A DNA stretch of 64,000 nucleotides from Lingula anatina. Its lineage: Eukaryota > Brachiopoda > Lingulata > Lingulida > Lingulidae. The translations under genes were made by a program, and so were the position numbers. How positions within the stretch are numbered: position 1 is the first letter of the stretch; every line of letters begins with the position of its first letter. Positions 1 through 10,340 of the stretch are shown in pieces. The notes under the pieces are model-generated. The model worked only from the letters and a program-made list of their open reading frames with translations. It made no database searches and was not told the DNA's origin. The DNA lies in the NCBI RefSeq assembly GCF_001039355.2, contig NW_019775536.1, positions 35,206 to 99,205 on the forward strand, read 5' to 3'.

Positions 1-587
1 CTTACTAGTACTGGCTTACAATACCTTTGTTACATGAGACCCAATTAAAATTTTGTTTGTTTGCCATTTGAATAGTTTTTCCAAGGCACTTCAAATGGTA
101 CAGTCCATAAACATAATGCATTTATACTGACATGATAAAAATTGAGGTGGATGTAATGTAAATTTTGATTAGGTGAAAAATATTGATGTATGACAGAAGC
201 AAATTCCTTGGAATGCTTGATTTTGGTTCGTTAATTCTCATCTGATCACATGACCACCCCCACACACACACACACACACAGAAAACTATTAATTTGTTCT
301 TTTCATTCAAAGTTATTATGCACAGCAGTTTTTTTCATAGGTTTGGTGGTTCACATGTATCCTATTATTTGTATGACTTGTTAGATCTGTGATAATTTAG
401 AACACAGTTCTTAATGGTTTTAAAGCCTATCGGGGATTGTACCAAATTGAATTTTTCTTGAGAATATATTAATTTTCTTCCACGTGCAAATCATTGCTCA
501 ACCTGTTACTTTGGGACAGTTTGAATGCGTTTAGTATGTCTTAGATTTTGAGCTTTGCATAATTTCTGTTTTTTTTTTTTTTTTCAG
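1..587. other. Presumed intron upstream of ENPP exons
   Basis: No coding exon is recognised. The stretch is AT-rich with a short CA repeat near 258-280, and it ends in a long T tract with a CAG acceptor at 585-587. Because the first ENPP exon begins mid-protein, this is most simply an intron. The N-terminal catalytic exons would lie left of the window. Confidence 0.5.
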
Positions 588-2059
588 GGCAAGAAAAGCT
601 TTCTCTTATCCTGGCCAAATTGTAATGTTACCATACATCAGCACAAACCCTCCGTATGTAGGGAGTGGATGGAAGAACCTTTACAAAATGGCGCCAGCCT
701 GAAACAAGACCTTAAGGAGGCTGTAGCTTCACTGAGGAATAATTCAGCAGATTTTGTGGGTAGGTACATTTGAGAGCACAGATGTACAAATTAACCACTC
801 TAGCCACGAATTAAGTATCCCAGCATAGAATTATATTGCCACAAACATAGTTTCATTATACACACTATTTAGCCTGCTTCCACCCGGGTCTCTGACTATA
901 TATATGTATACATACATGTAAGCCTAGTCTTTTGTAAATGTTGATGGTAGCAGTCTCTGTTTTGTGTTGCAGGTATTTATTACATTTCAATTGACCATTT
1001 TGGACATCTATATGGTCCAAATGGGAGGGAGTTAAACACCGCCTTAAACGAACTTGACGACGCAATAACTGAACTTTTGAAAATTACAAGTGACATGAGG
1101 GAGACCTTGAATATTATCATACTGGCAGATCATGGTGAGTAGAAATATTGTGAAATATTTCTAAAATCTTTTGGGTATTTCTTGCTTTTTCTTGTCTGCC
1201 TATCTTCCTGCCTGTCGGCTTTATAGTAAATTAGCTAATTCAATAGATACACATTTTCCGAGTTGCTTCTAGGTATGACTTTGGTTGGTGAGGTTGTTAA
1301 CTTGACCCAGAGGATGGACTTGAGTGACCTGGTCAGTTTTCCCATCAAGGGCTCATTGAACAGTGGTGCAAATGTAGAACTGTGGCCCGCAATCGAACCA
1401 GCCGAGGTACGTCAAGTGGATTGTTCTCTGCAATCCTGAGTCACAACTAACACAATGTGGTTAAGTCTGTATATCTTATGGACCTATGGGGATGATTCCC
1501 AATGAAAGTATTCTTGTACGTAGATCGATCCAACTCCGCGGGGACTCTCGCTGAATGCAATCAGATTGACAGGGTGACATGATGTTTATTTGTTTATACT
1601 TAATATACCTTAAAGAGAGATGCACACTAAGAGACATTTATGTGACATGTCTTCGTGATTCTATAATATTTTGGATTGGTTTTATTTTCAGTTAGTGAAA
1701 AAACTAAACAACGACTCATTAGAGGAGAGATATTTTACAGCTTATCTGAAGAAAGATATTCCAGAGCGCTTCTTTTATAAAAATCACAGACTTGTTGCTC
1801 CAGTATTTGTCCTAGCAGAGAGTGGCTACTACATGACGACGGTATGATTGAGAATAAAATTAGAATTAGGGGTAATACCTACATGTATATGTTAATAAGA
1901 TGGCATTTGGTTGGGTGCAGAAATATGGGTAAATATGTCACGCCAACTCGCTTCAAATGTACCTTTAAGTGTGTTCGCACAGTTCCTGGCTGTCGAGTTA
2001 AAATCAGTATAATCATGATAAACCTTTTAGTGCTTGTGATCAGTTATAAAATGGACAAT

Positions 2060-2093
<34 letters not shown>

Positions 2094-2707
2094 TTTCAGT
2101 TTGCATCTCCAAATGTGCCGACTTTTGACGAAAATGAAAATAATAAAACCGTTGTTCGCACGAGAGGGACACATGGCTATGACAATGCAGAAAATGACAT
2201 GCATGCCATATTTTATGCCATAGGACCTAGTAAGTATATTACCACAGTAATAGTTAAATTTAATTTCATTTCTATTGTGCATGTTTGGCGGGGGTCTAGG
2301 GGTCCACTCTCCCACTCTTCCAGGAAGTAGCAGTAGTCACTTAATTAACATAAAGGGAAAGATGTCACATTTTGAGTCCCAAAGAAGCACGTTTTATGTG
2401 CTTATCTGCACAGATTGCCTTAAATTACTACAATATTTCAAAAATTGTCTTGAATTGATTGTGCGTGTGTGTGTGTGTGTGTGTGCATAATTTGTCATCA
2501 CTTCAGATTTTAACGCCAACTCTAAAGTGGATCTCATCAATAACACAGACGTGTATCAGGTAATGTGTAAGATACTTGGGATAGAAGCAGCAGCTAATAA
2601 TGGATCCTGGGCAGCTATGAGTACTTTGACCATGTTTGACCAGCCAACACCCAAGACTACATCTTCGTCAATAGCTTCAACTTTGTCTCCAACCACACAG
2701 TCGCAGA
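588..2707 (+). CDS. ENPP-family ectonucleotide pyrophosphatase/phosphodiesterase, partial (six internal exons)
   Basis: Exons at 588-759, 973-1134, 1273-1406, 1692-1841, 2100-2229 and 2507-2707 are all bounded by AG/GT and join in one open frame. The product matches the second half of the ENPP (alkaline phosphatase-like) fold, which hydrolyses pyrophosphate or phosphodiester bonds of nucleotides or lysophospholipids, usually on the cell surface or secreted. Visible motifs are IDHFGHLYGP (metal-ligand Asp and His), ILADHGMT (second metal site, across an exon junction) and HGYDNAENDMHA (His ligand near the domain end). The nucleophile Thr region is upstream of the window. After the domain the protein becomes Ser/Thr/Pro-rich, and the last exon ends in phase 1 at GTGAGT. 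No + strand continuation follows. The matching tail exons lie inverted at 4985-4134. The ENPP subtype cannot be assigned. Confidence 0.88.
1490..1580. mobile_element. MITE fragment (GATCGATCCA family)
   Basis: An intronic stretch holds GATCGATCCAACTCC followed by a GGGGACTCTCGCTGAATGCA-type core. This is the arm of the hairpin element seen complete at 19681-19910 and 39190-39421. Related scraps lie near 11930-11960 and 48900-48955. Only one arm is visible here. Confidence 0.5.
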
Positions 2708-2845
2708 GTGAGTACAAATGATGGTTATTGTCACCGAACTAATTCACAATTCATAAATGTGCCATTCTTCAAGAAAAGTGATCAGTTTAGTTACGTTAGT
2801 GAAGCACACATTTTACGTGATATTTACATAGATGTTTATATTANA

Positions 2846-3135
2846 CCAGAATTTGGAGGAGGATCAATGTGCTTTAAACCAGAGGCATTTTCATATTAAA
2901 CCCCATCAAAATACACTCCAGTATATGAAATAAATAAATAAATAAACAAATAAATAAATAAACTAGTGGATCAGAGAGGCGATACTGCCTCCGATTATTG
3001 TACCACCAGCTAAAGTAAGAACATTCGTGAAGAAATCAAAAAAAAGGGACACTACCTCTAGTGTAGTGCTTGACAAGCTCTTCAAAATGCAGTACATAAG
3101 AGTCCTCAAGTGTAACATCTTTTCATAATATAATA
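2846..3135. repeat. Left arm of ~290-bp inverted repeat at the end of an N-bounded segment
   Basis: This sequence is repeated in reverse complement at about 6785-7086 with few differences, including an ATTT/AAAT tetranucleotide run inside each arm. The arms begin next to the single Ns at 2844 and 7087, so the whole piece 2845-7086 is bounded by inverted repeats and by assembly joins. It could be the arms of a foldback transposon or a repeat that misled scaffolding. Confidence 0.75.
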
Positions 3136-4133
3136 AGTTAGGTCTGTGTAGTTTCTGAAAATCGGCACAAATACCCTTTTCTTTTTTCAAAATTCCCATT
3201 AAATTTTTTTGGCCTGTTTGACCTTGAATTGAAAGTCAAGGGTCAAATCCAAGGGCATATTTGAAATCTCCACACATGACTTTTAATCAGACATCAACAC
3301 AAATTTTTCCAATAATTCCTTCAGTTTGGGAGATCTTTAGGATTTAATTTTGCAAATTTTGGAATTAAATCCAAGAGATGGGTACGCAGGCTCTTGTAGT
3401 CTAGAAGAAGCAGCAATAGTGAGATATTGTATATTGTTTTTCACATTTATCTACTTGAAAAAGTATACTATCTACAGTTGGAGCCAGGAGGACACCAATG
3501 ACCTGATAGATAAAGCATTTGTCAGTCATGGAGTAACAAGAAGAGTCCCTAGAAAGTGCAGCAATTTATTGGATCTTCATGAGAATTTGAGAGCTGATAC
3601 ATTTTGATTAACTTTTCGATAAGGGAGATTTTTGTCTTGTTTCATTTCATTCAAGGTATTCATGAATGCAACCTTTAATTGAACACTTACCACTTATTAA
3701 TAACTTTGTCACTTTGGGTTTATCAGATCAATTTGCTTCATTGCATTGATGTGCTATCGGTGGAACACAACTAAATTGGGTCAACGTGAATTGAAATATC
3801 TGATTTGATATTTTTTCATCTTTTTATGCGGCAAGCTACAAATGCCACCTTACAATTTTGTAATAAAAATAATAATAATAATAAATCTGATATGTTATTT
3901 TTTTTATCCACATGCAAAAGTTCCTTCAAAAGGATTATGCTGGCCAAAAAATAACAATCCCTTAGGGAAAATTACTATGCCAACACAGATATATTAGAAA
4001 TTTTATCATCTTTAAAAGCATCCTATCCAAGATTCTACTACCAAATCAAATCATCCTCAAAAAATAAGTTTTCTCCAACTCACAAATCAGGAAATTCCAT
4101 TTTTGGCCAAAATGAACAGTTATTATGCAGTTA
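3136..4133. other. No gene recognised (possible ENPP 3' UTR/flank in reverse)
   Basis: AT-rich sequence with a TAA/ATA microsatellite near 3868-3883. A 3350-3607 plus-strand open frame has no recognisable domain. If the ENPP tail exons at 4134-4985 are genuine, this stretch is their downstream flank. Confidence 0.3.
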
Positions 4134-4985
4134 TTATTCCTCGTAATTGTCTCCACTATTCACTTTCCAGCTCTTCAGAGCTACACTGGTATCTTCATTC
4201 TCTGGCTGCGGGCCCCCTCCTGTAGAGGTCCTGTAACCATTCTGTGGATTCTCTGAATTCTGTCCATCTCTAACAACACTGGTGTCCTTGTTATTTAGCA
4301 TGTTTCCATTTGGTTCAACATTCTCTGTTCTCGCAGTGGGCACTGGTTCACTGTTGGTGCTGGAAGGTTGTTCCCCTACACAAGTGGTTTCGTATCCATT
4401 CTCTAGATTCTGCCTGGTGTTTTCGTTAACTGCATGCATGCTTCCATTTTGCAGAATATCCTCTGTTCTTGTGGTAGAAGCTGGTTCACTGTTGTTACTG
4501 ACAAGATGTTTGTGTGTAGTCTGCGAATCCAGGTCCACATCGTCGGCTAAGGATGGCTGGGACTCGTACCCGTCCTGCTTGGATTGGCCACTCGTCATGC
4601 TGGGGTGAGGTCCGTGAGACTGCTCACTCACTTGAACTGGTGCTTGGTCATTGACACTGTTACTATTGCTGGTCAATGAGTCAGAGGAGTTGACCGCTGG
4701 ATTCTCTGAGAAGAAAAAATAAACATTTGGCATTACTGCCTGATGTGACACTTCAGTTCTATGCCCAGAAGAGTTTAGCTTGATTTGTTCCCAAATCAAA
4801 TATATATATGTGTAAAATTCAATAATAAATTGGAACATTTAATTATGAACAGAGAGAGAGAGAGAGAGAGAGAGACCAAACAATCGCAAAACCACCAGAA
4901 GCATATCCTCAGTATAGAAAAGCAATCTTCTACAGATGATACTTACCTGATGGTGCAGGTTGACCTGAGGTGGGCCCAACATCAT
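4134..4985 (-). CDS. Probable C-terminal tail exons of the ENPP gene, inverted relative to the rest
   Basis: Two minus-strand exons: a 39-nt exon (4985-4947, between TTTTGTAG and GTAAGT) and a terminal exon (4705-4134) ending in a stop. They encode a hydrophilic Ser/Thr/Asn/Gln/Glu-rich tail starting NDVGPTSGQPAPS and ending NSGDNYEE. The tail has an imperfect internal duplication of roughly 40 residues, each copy opening with NSEP, containing a TRTE/TARTE motif and closing with NGY. No transmembrane segment is seen. The ENPP exon ending at 2707 leaves one base, the 39-nt exon takes two and leaves one, and the last exon takes two, so the frame runs through exactly. The Ser/Thr-rich composition also continues that exon. 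I infer these belong to the ENPP gene and that this segment is inverted, in the assembly or in the genome. Alternatively they are the end of an unrelated minus-strand gene. Confidence 0.6.
4852..4875. repeat. (GA)n microsatellite
   Basis: Uninterrupted GA dinucleotide run in the intron between the two tail exons. Confidence 0.85.
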
Positions 4986-5143
4986 CTACAAAACAAAATC
5001 AACCACAAGCTAAAAGGATTTCACCAACTTATTTTGTTTTTATCAATAATTAGGACTATATTGTTAAGCGGCTACCTTTCTCATTATCAAACAATGCAAA
5101 TGTTATTTATTCAATAACATTTATATTATATGTTTAAAACATA

Positions 5144-5194
5144 CAATATAATATAATATAATATAATATAATATAATATAATATAATATAATAT
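5144..5194. repeat. (TATAA)n pentanucleotide repeat
   Basis: About ten tandem units of ATATA/TATAA, uninterrupted. Confidence 0.9.
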
Positions 5195-5664
5195 ATTGTT
5201 AGATGGTCATGAATTCTGACATTCATGAAGTGGTCAAGATCAGTCACATGCAGGTTAGTGACAGATCACAGTGACATTCTATAGCTGTGACTTATAGGTT
5301 TTTAATGGAAAAGGCCTGACACAGAGAAAGAGCCTGTGTTCATGCACTAGCTAACCGCTAGGATATTATGCCTTCTACCAAATGTAAGAATAAAAACCTA
5401 TTTACTAGCCAAATTTGGACAGTCAACTTCTTCTTTATCATGATTAAACTTTTTAAAATGCAATATATAATGTGTAATTCATCCTCCCAGGGAGGGTGTT
5501 ACCGTAGTTGTTGGGATGATATAAGAGTGGTGTCTTAAATTGTTTATTTCAACTAATCATCACCATCAGAATGAATTGACCTTTATTACATAATGTGCTA
5601 ACTGGCCTTGAGGATCCCACATTTCCAGGACTAACCCACAGTGCACGCCTTGCCTGATACCACT

Positions 5665-5838
5665 GGGGGCGTCTCGATAGTCCGAAGGTTCATTGGTCCG
5701 AAGGTTCATTGGTCTGAAAAGTGGTAACATTTTTATCAATTTTTTAATCAAGGGTTCATTGGTCCAAAGGTTCTATAGTGAACATTCCGACCAATGAACC
5801 TTCGGACTATTGAACCTTCGGACTATCGCTACGGCCCC
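5665..5838. mobile_element. 174-bp MITE with 8-bp target-site duplication
   Basis: The element begins GGGGGCGTCTCGATAGTCCG and its other end, read in reverse complement, begins GGGGCCGTAGCGATAGTCCG, so it is a near-perfect inverted repeat. Inside, the unit GGTTCATTGGTCCGAA recurs in both orientations. The flanks are the identical octamer ATACCACT at 5657-5664 and 5839-5846, a clear target duplication. Eight-base duplications fit hAT, P or Merlin transposases; the GG-start does not settle which. It is non-coding and must have been moved in trans. Confidence 0.85.
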
Positions 5839-5939
5839 ATACCACTACCAACATGTCCCCACATAATATTGTATCTGGAAATGTGGGATCCTCAAGGATC
5901 CTCAACCATCTCCTCCTGCTATTGTTTCCTGGATATTTT

Positions 5940-6451
5940 TAGTTATCAGCCTCTCCCCAGGGAGCCTAAGCACTCTCATAGCTGGAGGAGGAGGTTCTGT
6001 ACATGTTTGGGGTGCCATTTGCAGTAACGGTATTTGCCCATTGCTTCCTCTGGATGAAACCCTTAACGCCGCCAGATAAAGAGACATTCTCCAGCAGAAC
6101 CTGGAGCCGTTCGCAAGAGGGATATACAGAGACAATTTTAGATTACAATATGACAATGCAACTCCCCGCATAGCCCGCTTAATTGCAGATTATATCCGAC
6201 AAAACAACATTCAGCTGATGCCACAACCAGCAAGAAGCCCAGATGCAAGCCCAATTGAGCACATGTGGGACGAACTTGGTCCTGCTATTCAGAGGAGAAA
6301 TCCCCCCTCTGCAAATCTAGATGAACTGCAAGATGCCCTTCAAGATGAATGGACCAGAATTCCTCTTCAAAGAGCTGTAACTCTAGTTCACAGTACGCCA
6401 CGTCGTATGGCAGCCATTATCCAAGCCCGGGGTGGGCATACCCGCTATTGA
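5940..6451 (+). pseudogene. Tc1-like transposase, C-terminal half, inactivated
   Basis: Translation gives the Tc1/mariner DDE hallmarks in order: GSVHVWGAI, then LNAAR followed by RDILQQNLEPFARG, QYDNATPRIAR (normally QHDNAP/QQDNA), PARSPDASPIEHMWDELG (catalytic third acidic region) and the C-terminal signature PRRMAAIIQARGGHTRY with its stop at 6449-6451. A TAA at 6077-6079 replaces the expected Tyr of ARYRDIL, and the N-terminal DNA-binding half is missing. This is a dead copy. Confidence 0.85.
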
Positions 6452-6635
6452 GATTAATAATGAACTCTGAAGATGTTTCTTGACAATTTCCCCTAATTTC
6501 ATATAAATTGTCAATCACAGTATAAATTTATGTTTAATTTTTCACTTGGTACTGTTATGTAAAAAAAGTACTCTTTTTGGGGGCATGAGAAAAAAAAAAC
6601 CTAAATAAAATAACGCTTTCTTCACATGTGCATTG

Positions 6636-6784
6636 GTTGTTTCTCCTTGACTTTACCAATCCTCTAGCTTCACATATTTCACAATATAAACAGTATTAAA
6701 TTCATAATATCAATAATAATGAAAGAAACAGGGCGACATGCATCCCAAAATTTCCGTGTACCAACCATTTTGGGCAAGAGTGTA
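6636..6784. repeat. 149-bp repeat, probable 3' end of the Tc1-like element, copy 1
   Basis: Repeated directly at 7093-7240 with several substitutions and small indels. It ends in GGGCAAGAGTGTA, which in reverse reads like a Tc1-type terminus (TACACTCTTGCCC). It lies immediately downstream of the transposase remnant. Confidence 0.6.
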
Positions 6785-6950
6785 TTATGAAAAGATGTTA
6801 CACTTGAGGACTCTTATGTACTGCATTTTGAAGAGCTTGTCAAGCACTACACTGGAGGTAGTGTCCCTTTTTTTGATTTCTTCACGAATGTTCTTACTTT
6901 AGCTGGTGGTACAATAATTGGAGGCAGTATCGCCTCTCTGATCCACTAGT

Positions 6951-7001
<51 letters not shown>

Positions 7002-7086
7002 TTTCATATACTGGAGTGTATTTTGATGGGGTTTAATATGAAAATGCCTCTGGTTTAAAGCACATTGATCATCCTCCAAATTCTGG
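6785..7086. repeat. Right arm of the ~290-bp inverted repeat
   Basis: Reverse complement of 2846-3135. It contains a long TTTA tetranucleotide run at about 6949-7003 and ends at the N at 7087. Confidence 0.75.
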
Positions 7087-7092
7087 NATTTT

Positions 7093-7240
7093 TTGTTTCT
7101 CCTTGACTTTACCAATCCTCCAGCTTCACATATTTAACACTATAAACAGTATTAATTTGATAATAACAATAATAATGAAAGAAACAGGGCAATATGCCTC
7201 CCAAAATTTCCGTGTACCAACCATTTTGGGCAAGAGTGTA
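7093..7240. repeat. 148-bp repeat, copy 2
   Basis: Diverged direct copy of 6636-6784, starting six bases right of the N at 7087. It could be a second Tc1-type terminus or the same locus from another haplotype. Confidence 0.6.
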
Positions 7241-7491
7241 GTTCTTAATTATACAGAAACTGTAGATTTCTGTTCATATTGAAGGTTTCTATAGTAAGAA
7301 AACAGCAAACCGGCAAGTCTAAATTATGCAAATGTTACACAAAATGGGTGGGTCACTTACCCGACTCAAATGTTCACTTTTTATGGAATGATCCTAAATG
7401 AAATTGGAATTGGCAGTTATTATTATATTTCAGTGACCATGCAGGTGCGTCTATTAGTTAACGTTGTAATTTTTATTCATTTTTTATGTTG

Positions 7492-7544
<53 letters not shown>

Positions 7545-9225
7545 TAAAGTGATCATTAAATTCATGGGCTCTATCCAACAAATAATAAAAATGCAAGTAT
7601 GTCTGAATTTTTGTAAACAAACTGGTATTTCAGCCACGAACCTATGTGTTTCAGGGGGAGGAGTCAATGCTGTTTTTGTAATGTTAAGAGTGTTGATTTT
7701 GGTTGAGCTGGTATTGTAAAGAGTGCATATGAAGAGGGTAAGTATTTGATATTTTTATAACAGTGTTTAAACAGTGACTTTCTAGAGAAAGAATTACTCT
7801 TTTCAGCTAACAAGGCAGGGCAGGTCCGTTTATGAATATATTTTGAAGTTTTTAAAAATTGTTACAAGCTTTAAAGGAATTTTGAAACCTTAAAAATAGT
7901 TAATTTTATGGGACCTTTAATGCATGGCATGGACATAAATCTTTATTCGACAAGAACTGGATAGTTTTTCATCATTCTGAAACTTAAGTGTGAAGGCTAA
8001 CCAAATCAAAAATTGTAATTTTGAAATAACAACTTAGTAAATGTAAATATGCCGGGTGGCTCTAATTAAAAAACAAAAAATTAAGGGCGTTTTATACGTA
8101 ATGGCGTCAGCTTGATAAATTTTGCTTGGCTTGTGCATTGTGGTGTCCTGTTATTGTGATAATAACAGGACAACATGAGTTAATGTGATAACAACATTGT
8201 TTCTTTTCCAGATATAAAAACAGAGAATGTAATGATGTTGCATTCTGAAAGACGATTTCCCTTATTCGAAGATTGATTTTACAGTAGACAGCGACTTATA
8301 TCATTCCAGATGCATTTTAAATCAAATTATTGCTATAAAACCTGACCAAAGGCCACCATACATGTATAGTTTCAAATAGTATAACTTAATTAAAGAATAT
8401 ATAAAGGACATACAGTTTTTATATTTCCCGATTAATGATTTAAGAAAGTATAAAGAACTGATAGAAGTGATTTATATGAGTTACTGGAAATCCACACTAC
8501 AGTATGTATCTTTTAGACATGTATTGCTAAGATTTTATTTTTTTATATGTTGGATAAATAGAAAAGGTGAATGGAAAAAGTAAACTTGGACCATGCTTCT
8601 CAGGATCAAGAAAATGATATAAAAATGTGATGAGACCAATGTCCTCTGAATGATTCTAGTCCGAAATACTGTGAGGTGTTTTACTCATTAAGTGCATCTA
8701 TCAAGATATAAGCATAAAACTTTTAATTGTTGTTCTCTATTTATTCTTCAATGAAGGTTAGTTTGAGGGTGGAGGTGGTTGCAGTCTATGATAGTTTTTT
8801 CTTTATCTTTAATTATGTATTGAATACTTTTTATAATATTTGGAAAACAATTATGTGTTATATTGTTTATGCAGGTGAATCTATGTGTTGTTGAATGGTA
8901 AGATATTTTTTAATTAAAATTGTTTGTTATGATTAATATGCAAAGCACATATTTGCATCCTTCGTGATATAAAATATGTGAAGAACGCGAGTAAATCTAT
9001 ATTTTGGCGCAATGGTAGGCCTGTATCTTTTTCTACTATGTTGTAGAATCCTAGGATACTGTATATTTTTAGAACGCCAGTTACATATCACAGTAATGTT
9101 TTTATGGAGTACCTGTTTCATTAATCATACTCTTCCGAGAGGGCAGTCAAATATTGCATTAGAGGTAAAAACGGAGAAGCCCTCCCCCCCCCCCCAAAAA
9201 AAAAAAAAAAAAAAAACTAAATAAG

Positions 9226-9269
<44 letters not shown>

Positions 9270-9525
9270 GTATGGAAGGGGTAAACACGGAGGGGATTGG
9301 GTTTACGATTAAAGTAGGCCTATTTTCTTTGGTATCGGCCAACGCGCACGTTGTCTAAGAATTGCTTCAAGGGATCTGTCACACCTAACACATTCAACGG
9401 AAAATTGTACCATCTACTGCACATGACTGTTTGAAAACGTGAACCGCAATCATCTGAACCATATATACTTATAATCGGACATACTTATAATTTGGCCATC
9501 GCGTCAGCCTTCAGTGACACTATAG
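7241..9525. other. No gene recognised
   Basis: AT-rich intergenic or intronic DNA. It includes a TTTA run at 7494-7542, a C tract followed by an A tract near 9182-9214 and a (TAA)n run at 9226-9268. The ORFs here are made of these low-complexity stretches. Confidence 0.5.
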
Positions 9526-9529
9526 GGGA

Positions 9530-9727
9530 ATTCAGAACAAGGTGATCCGGTGTCGAACAGATCCGCGGATCAAAAATGGCCGACCTTCTTGAAAGCTTGT
9601 CGTATTATCCCCTCATAGACACAATAGATTTCCCTCGGGGATTACGTGGTCAGCTTTCAAGCTGGTCGGCCATATTTGATGCTCGGATCTGTTAGTCCTC
9701 GGATCAACTTTGGATGTGAATGCAGCC
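9530..9727. mobile_element. Hairpin MITE (ATTCAGAAC family), copy 1
   Basis: An imperfect inverted repeat about 200 bp long. The left arm runs from GAATTCAGAACAAGG through AACAGATCCGCGGATCAAAA to GGCCGACC, and the right arm reads back as the same series ending in GTGAATGCAG. A second member with the same arm motifs is at 46635-46785. No open frame; no target duplication was resolved. Confidence 0.65.
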
Positions 9728-10304
9728 TTTGTCCATCACTTTGAGGTTATCGGTACCCTCTACCAGGGTCACAAAGTGTAAAATCTTTACGGGATATTCA
9801 AACATATTTTCTGGGTATCTTATGTTAATCTCTGTAATATGAATAAAAAAGTGTGTGACTTGAATTGCATGGGAATTTCACTATCAAGATTACAAATAAA
9901 ATTTCATGTGAATATATAAAAGCTTTGGCAGTATATGCAAAAAGGTCAGAATCTAAAAAACTTAAATCCGATACATATGATTCCGGTTATGCTTTCTTTG
10001 GCTTTTATTTTCTCTTGATTGCCACTTGGCTTTTATGCAGGTTATTGACCCAAAACTTTTTATTTGCCAGAAGCAGTACCATATAGTTGCTTTAAGTCAA
10101 AGTTAATTTGATTATGCTAAATCATGTAATTATAGCTTAGTGGCCTTTACTGGTACATTTTGTCCGTTTTGTGGCAACCAAATCAACATCGCTCCAACGC
10201 CCTCCGTGAGTGACGACGACCTTAATCTCCCTCTTACCCCGACCCCTTTCCCCCATTCACTCTCCCTTTCTCGATCTATTCCTCCCCGACCTCTCTCCCT
10301 CGCC

Positions 10305-10340
<36 letters not shown>

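Noticed and set aside
3350-3607. 85-codon plus-strand ORF
   Set aside because: No domain, no consistent splice sites. It lies in the suspected flipped flank of the ENPP tail.
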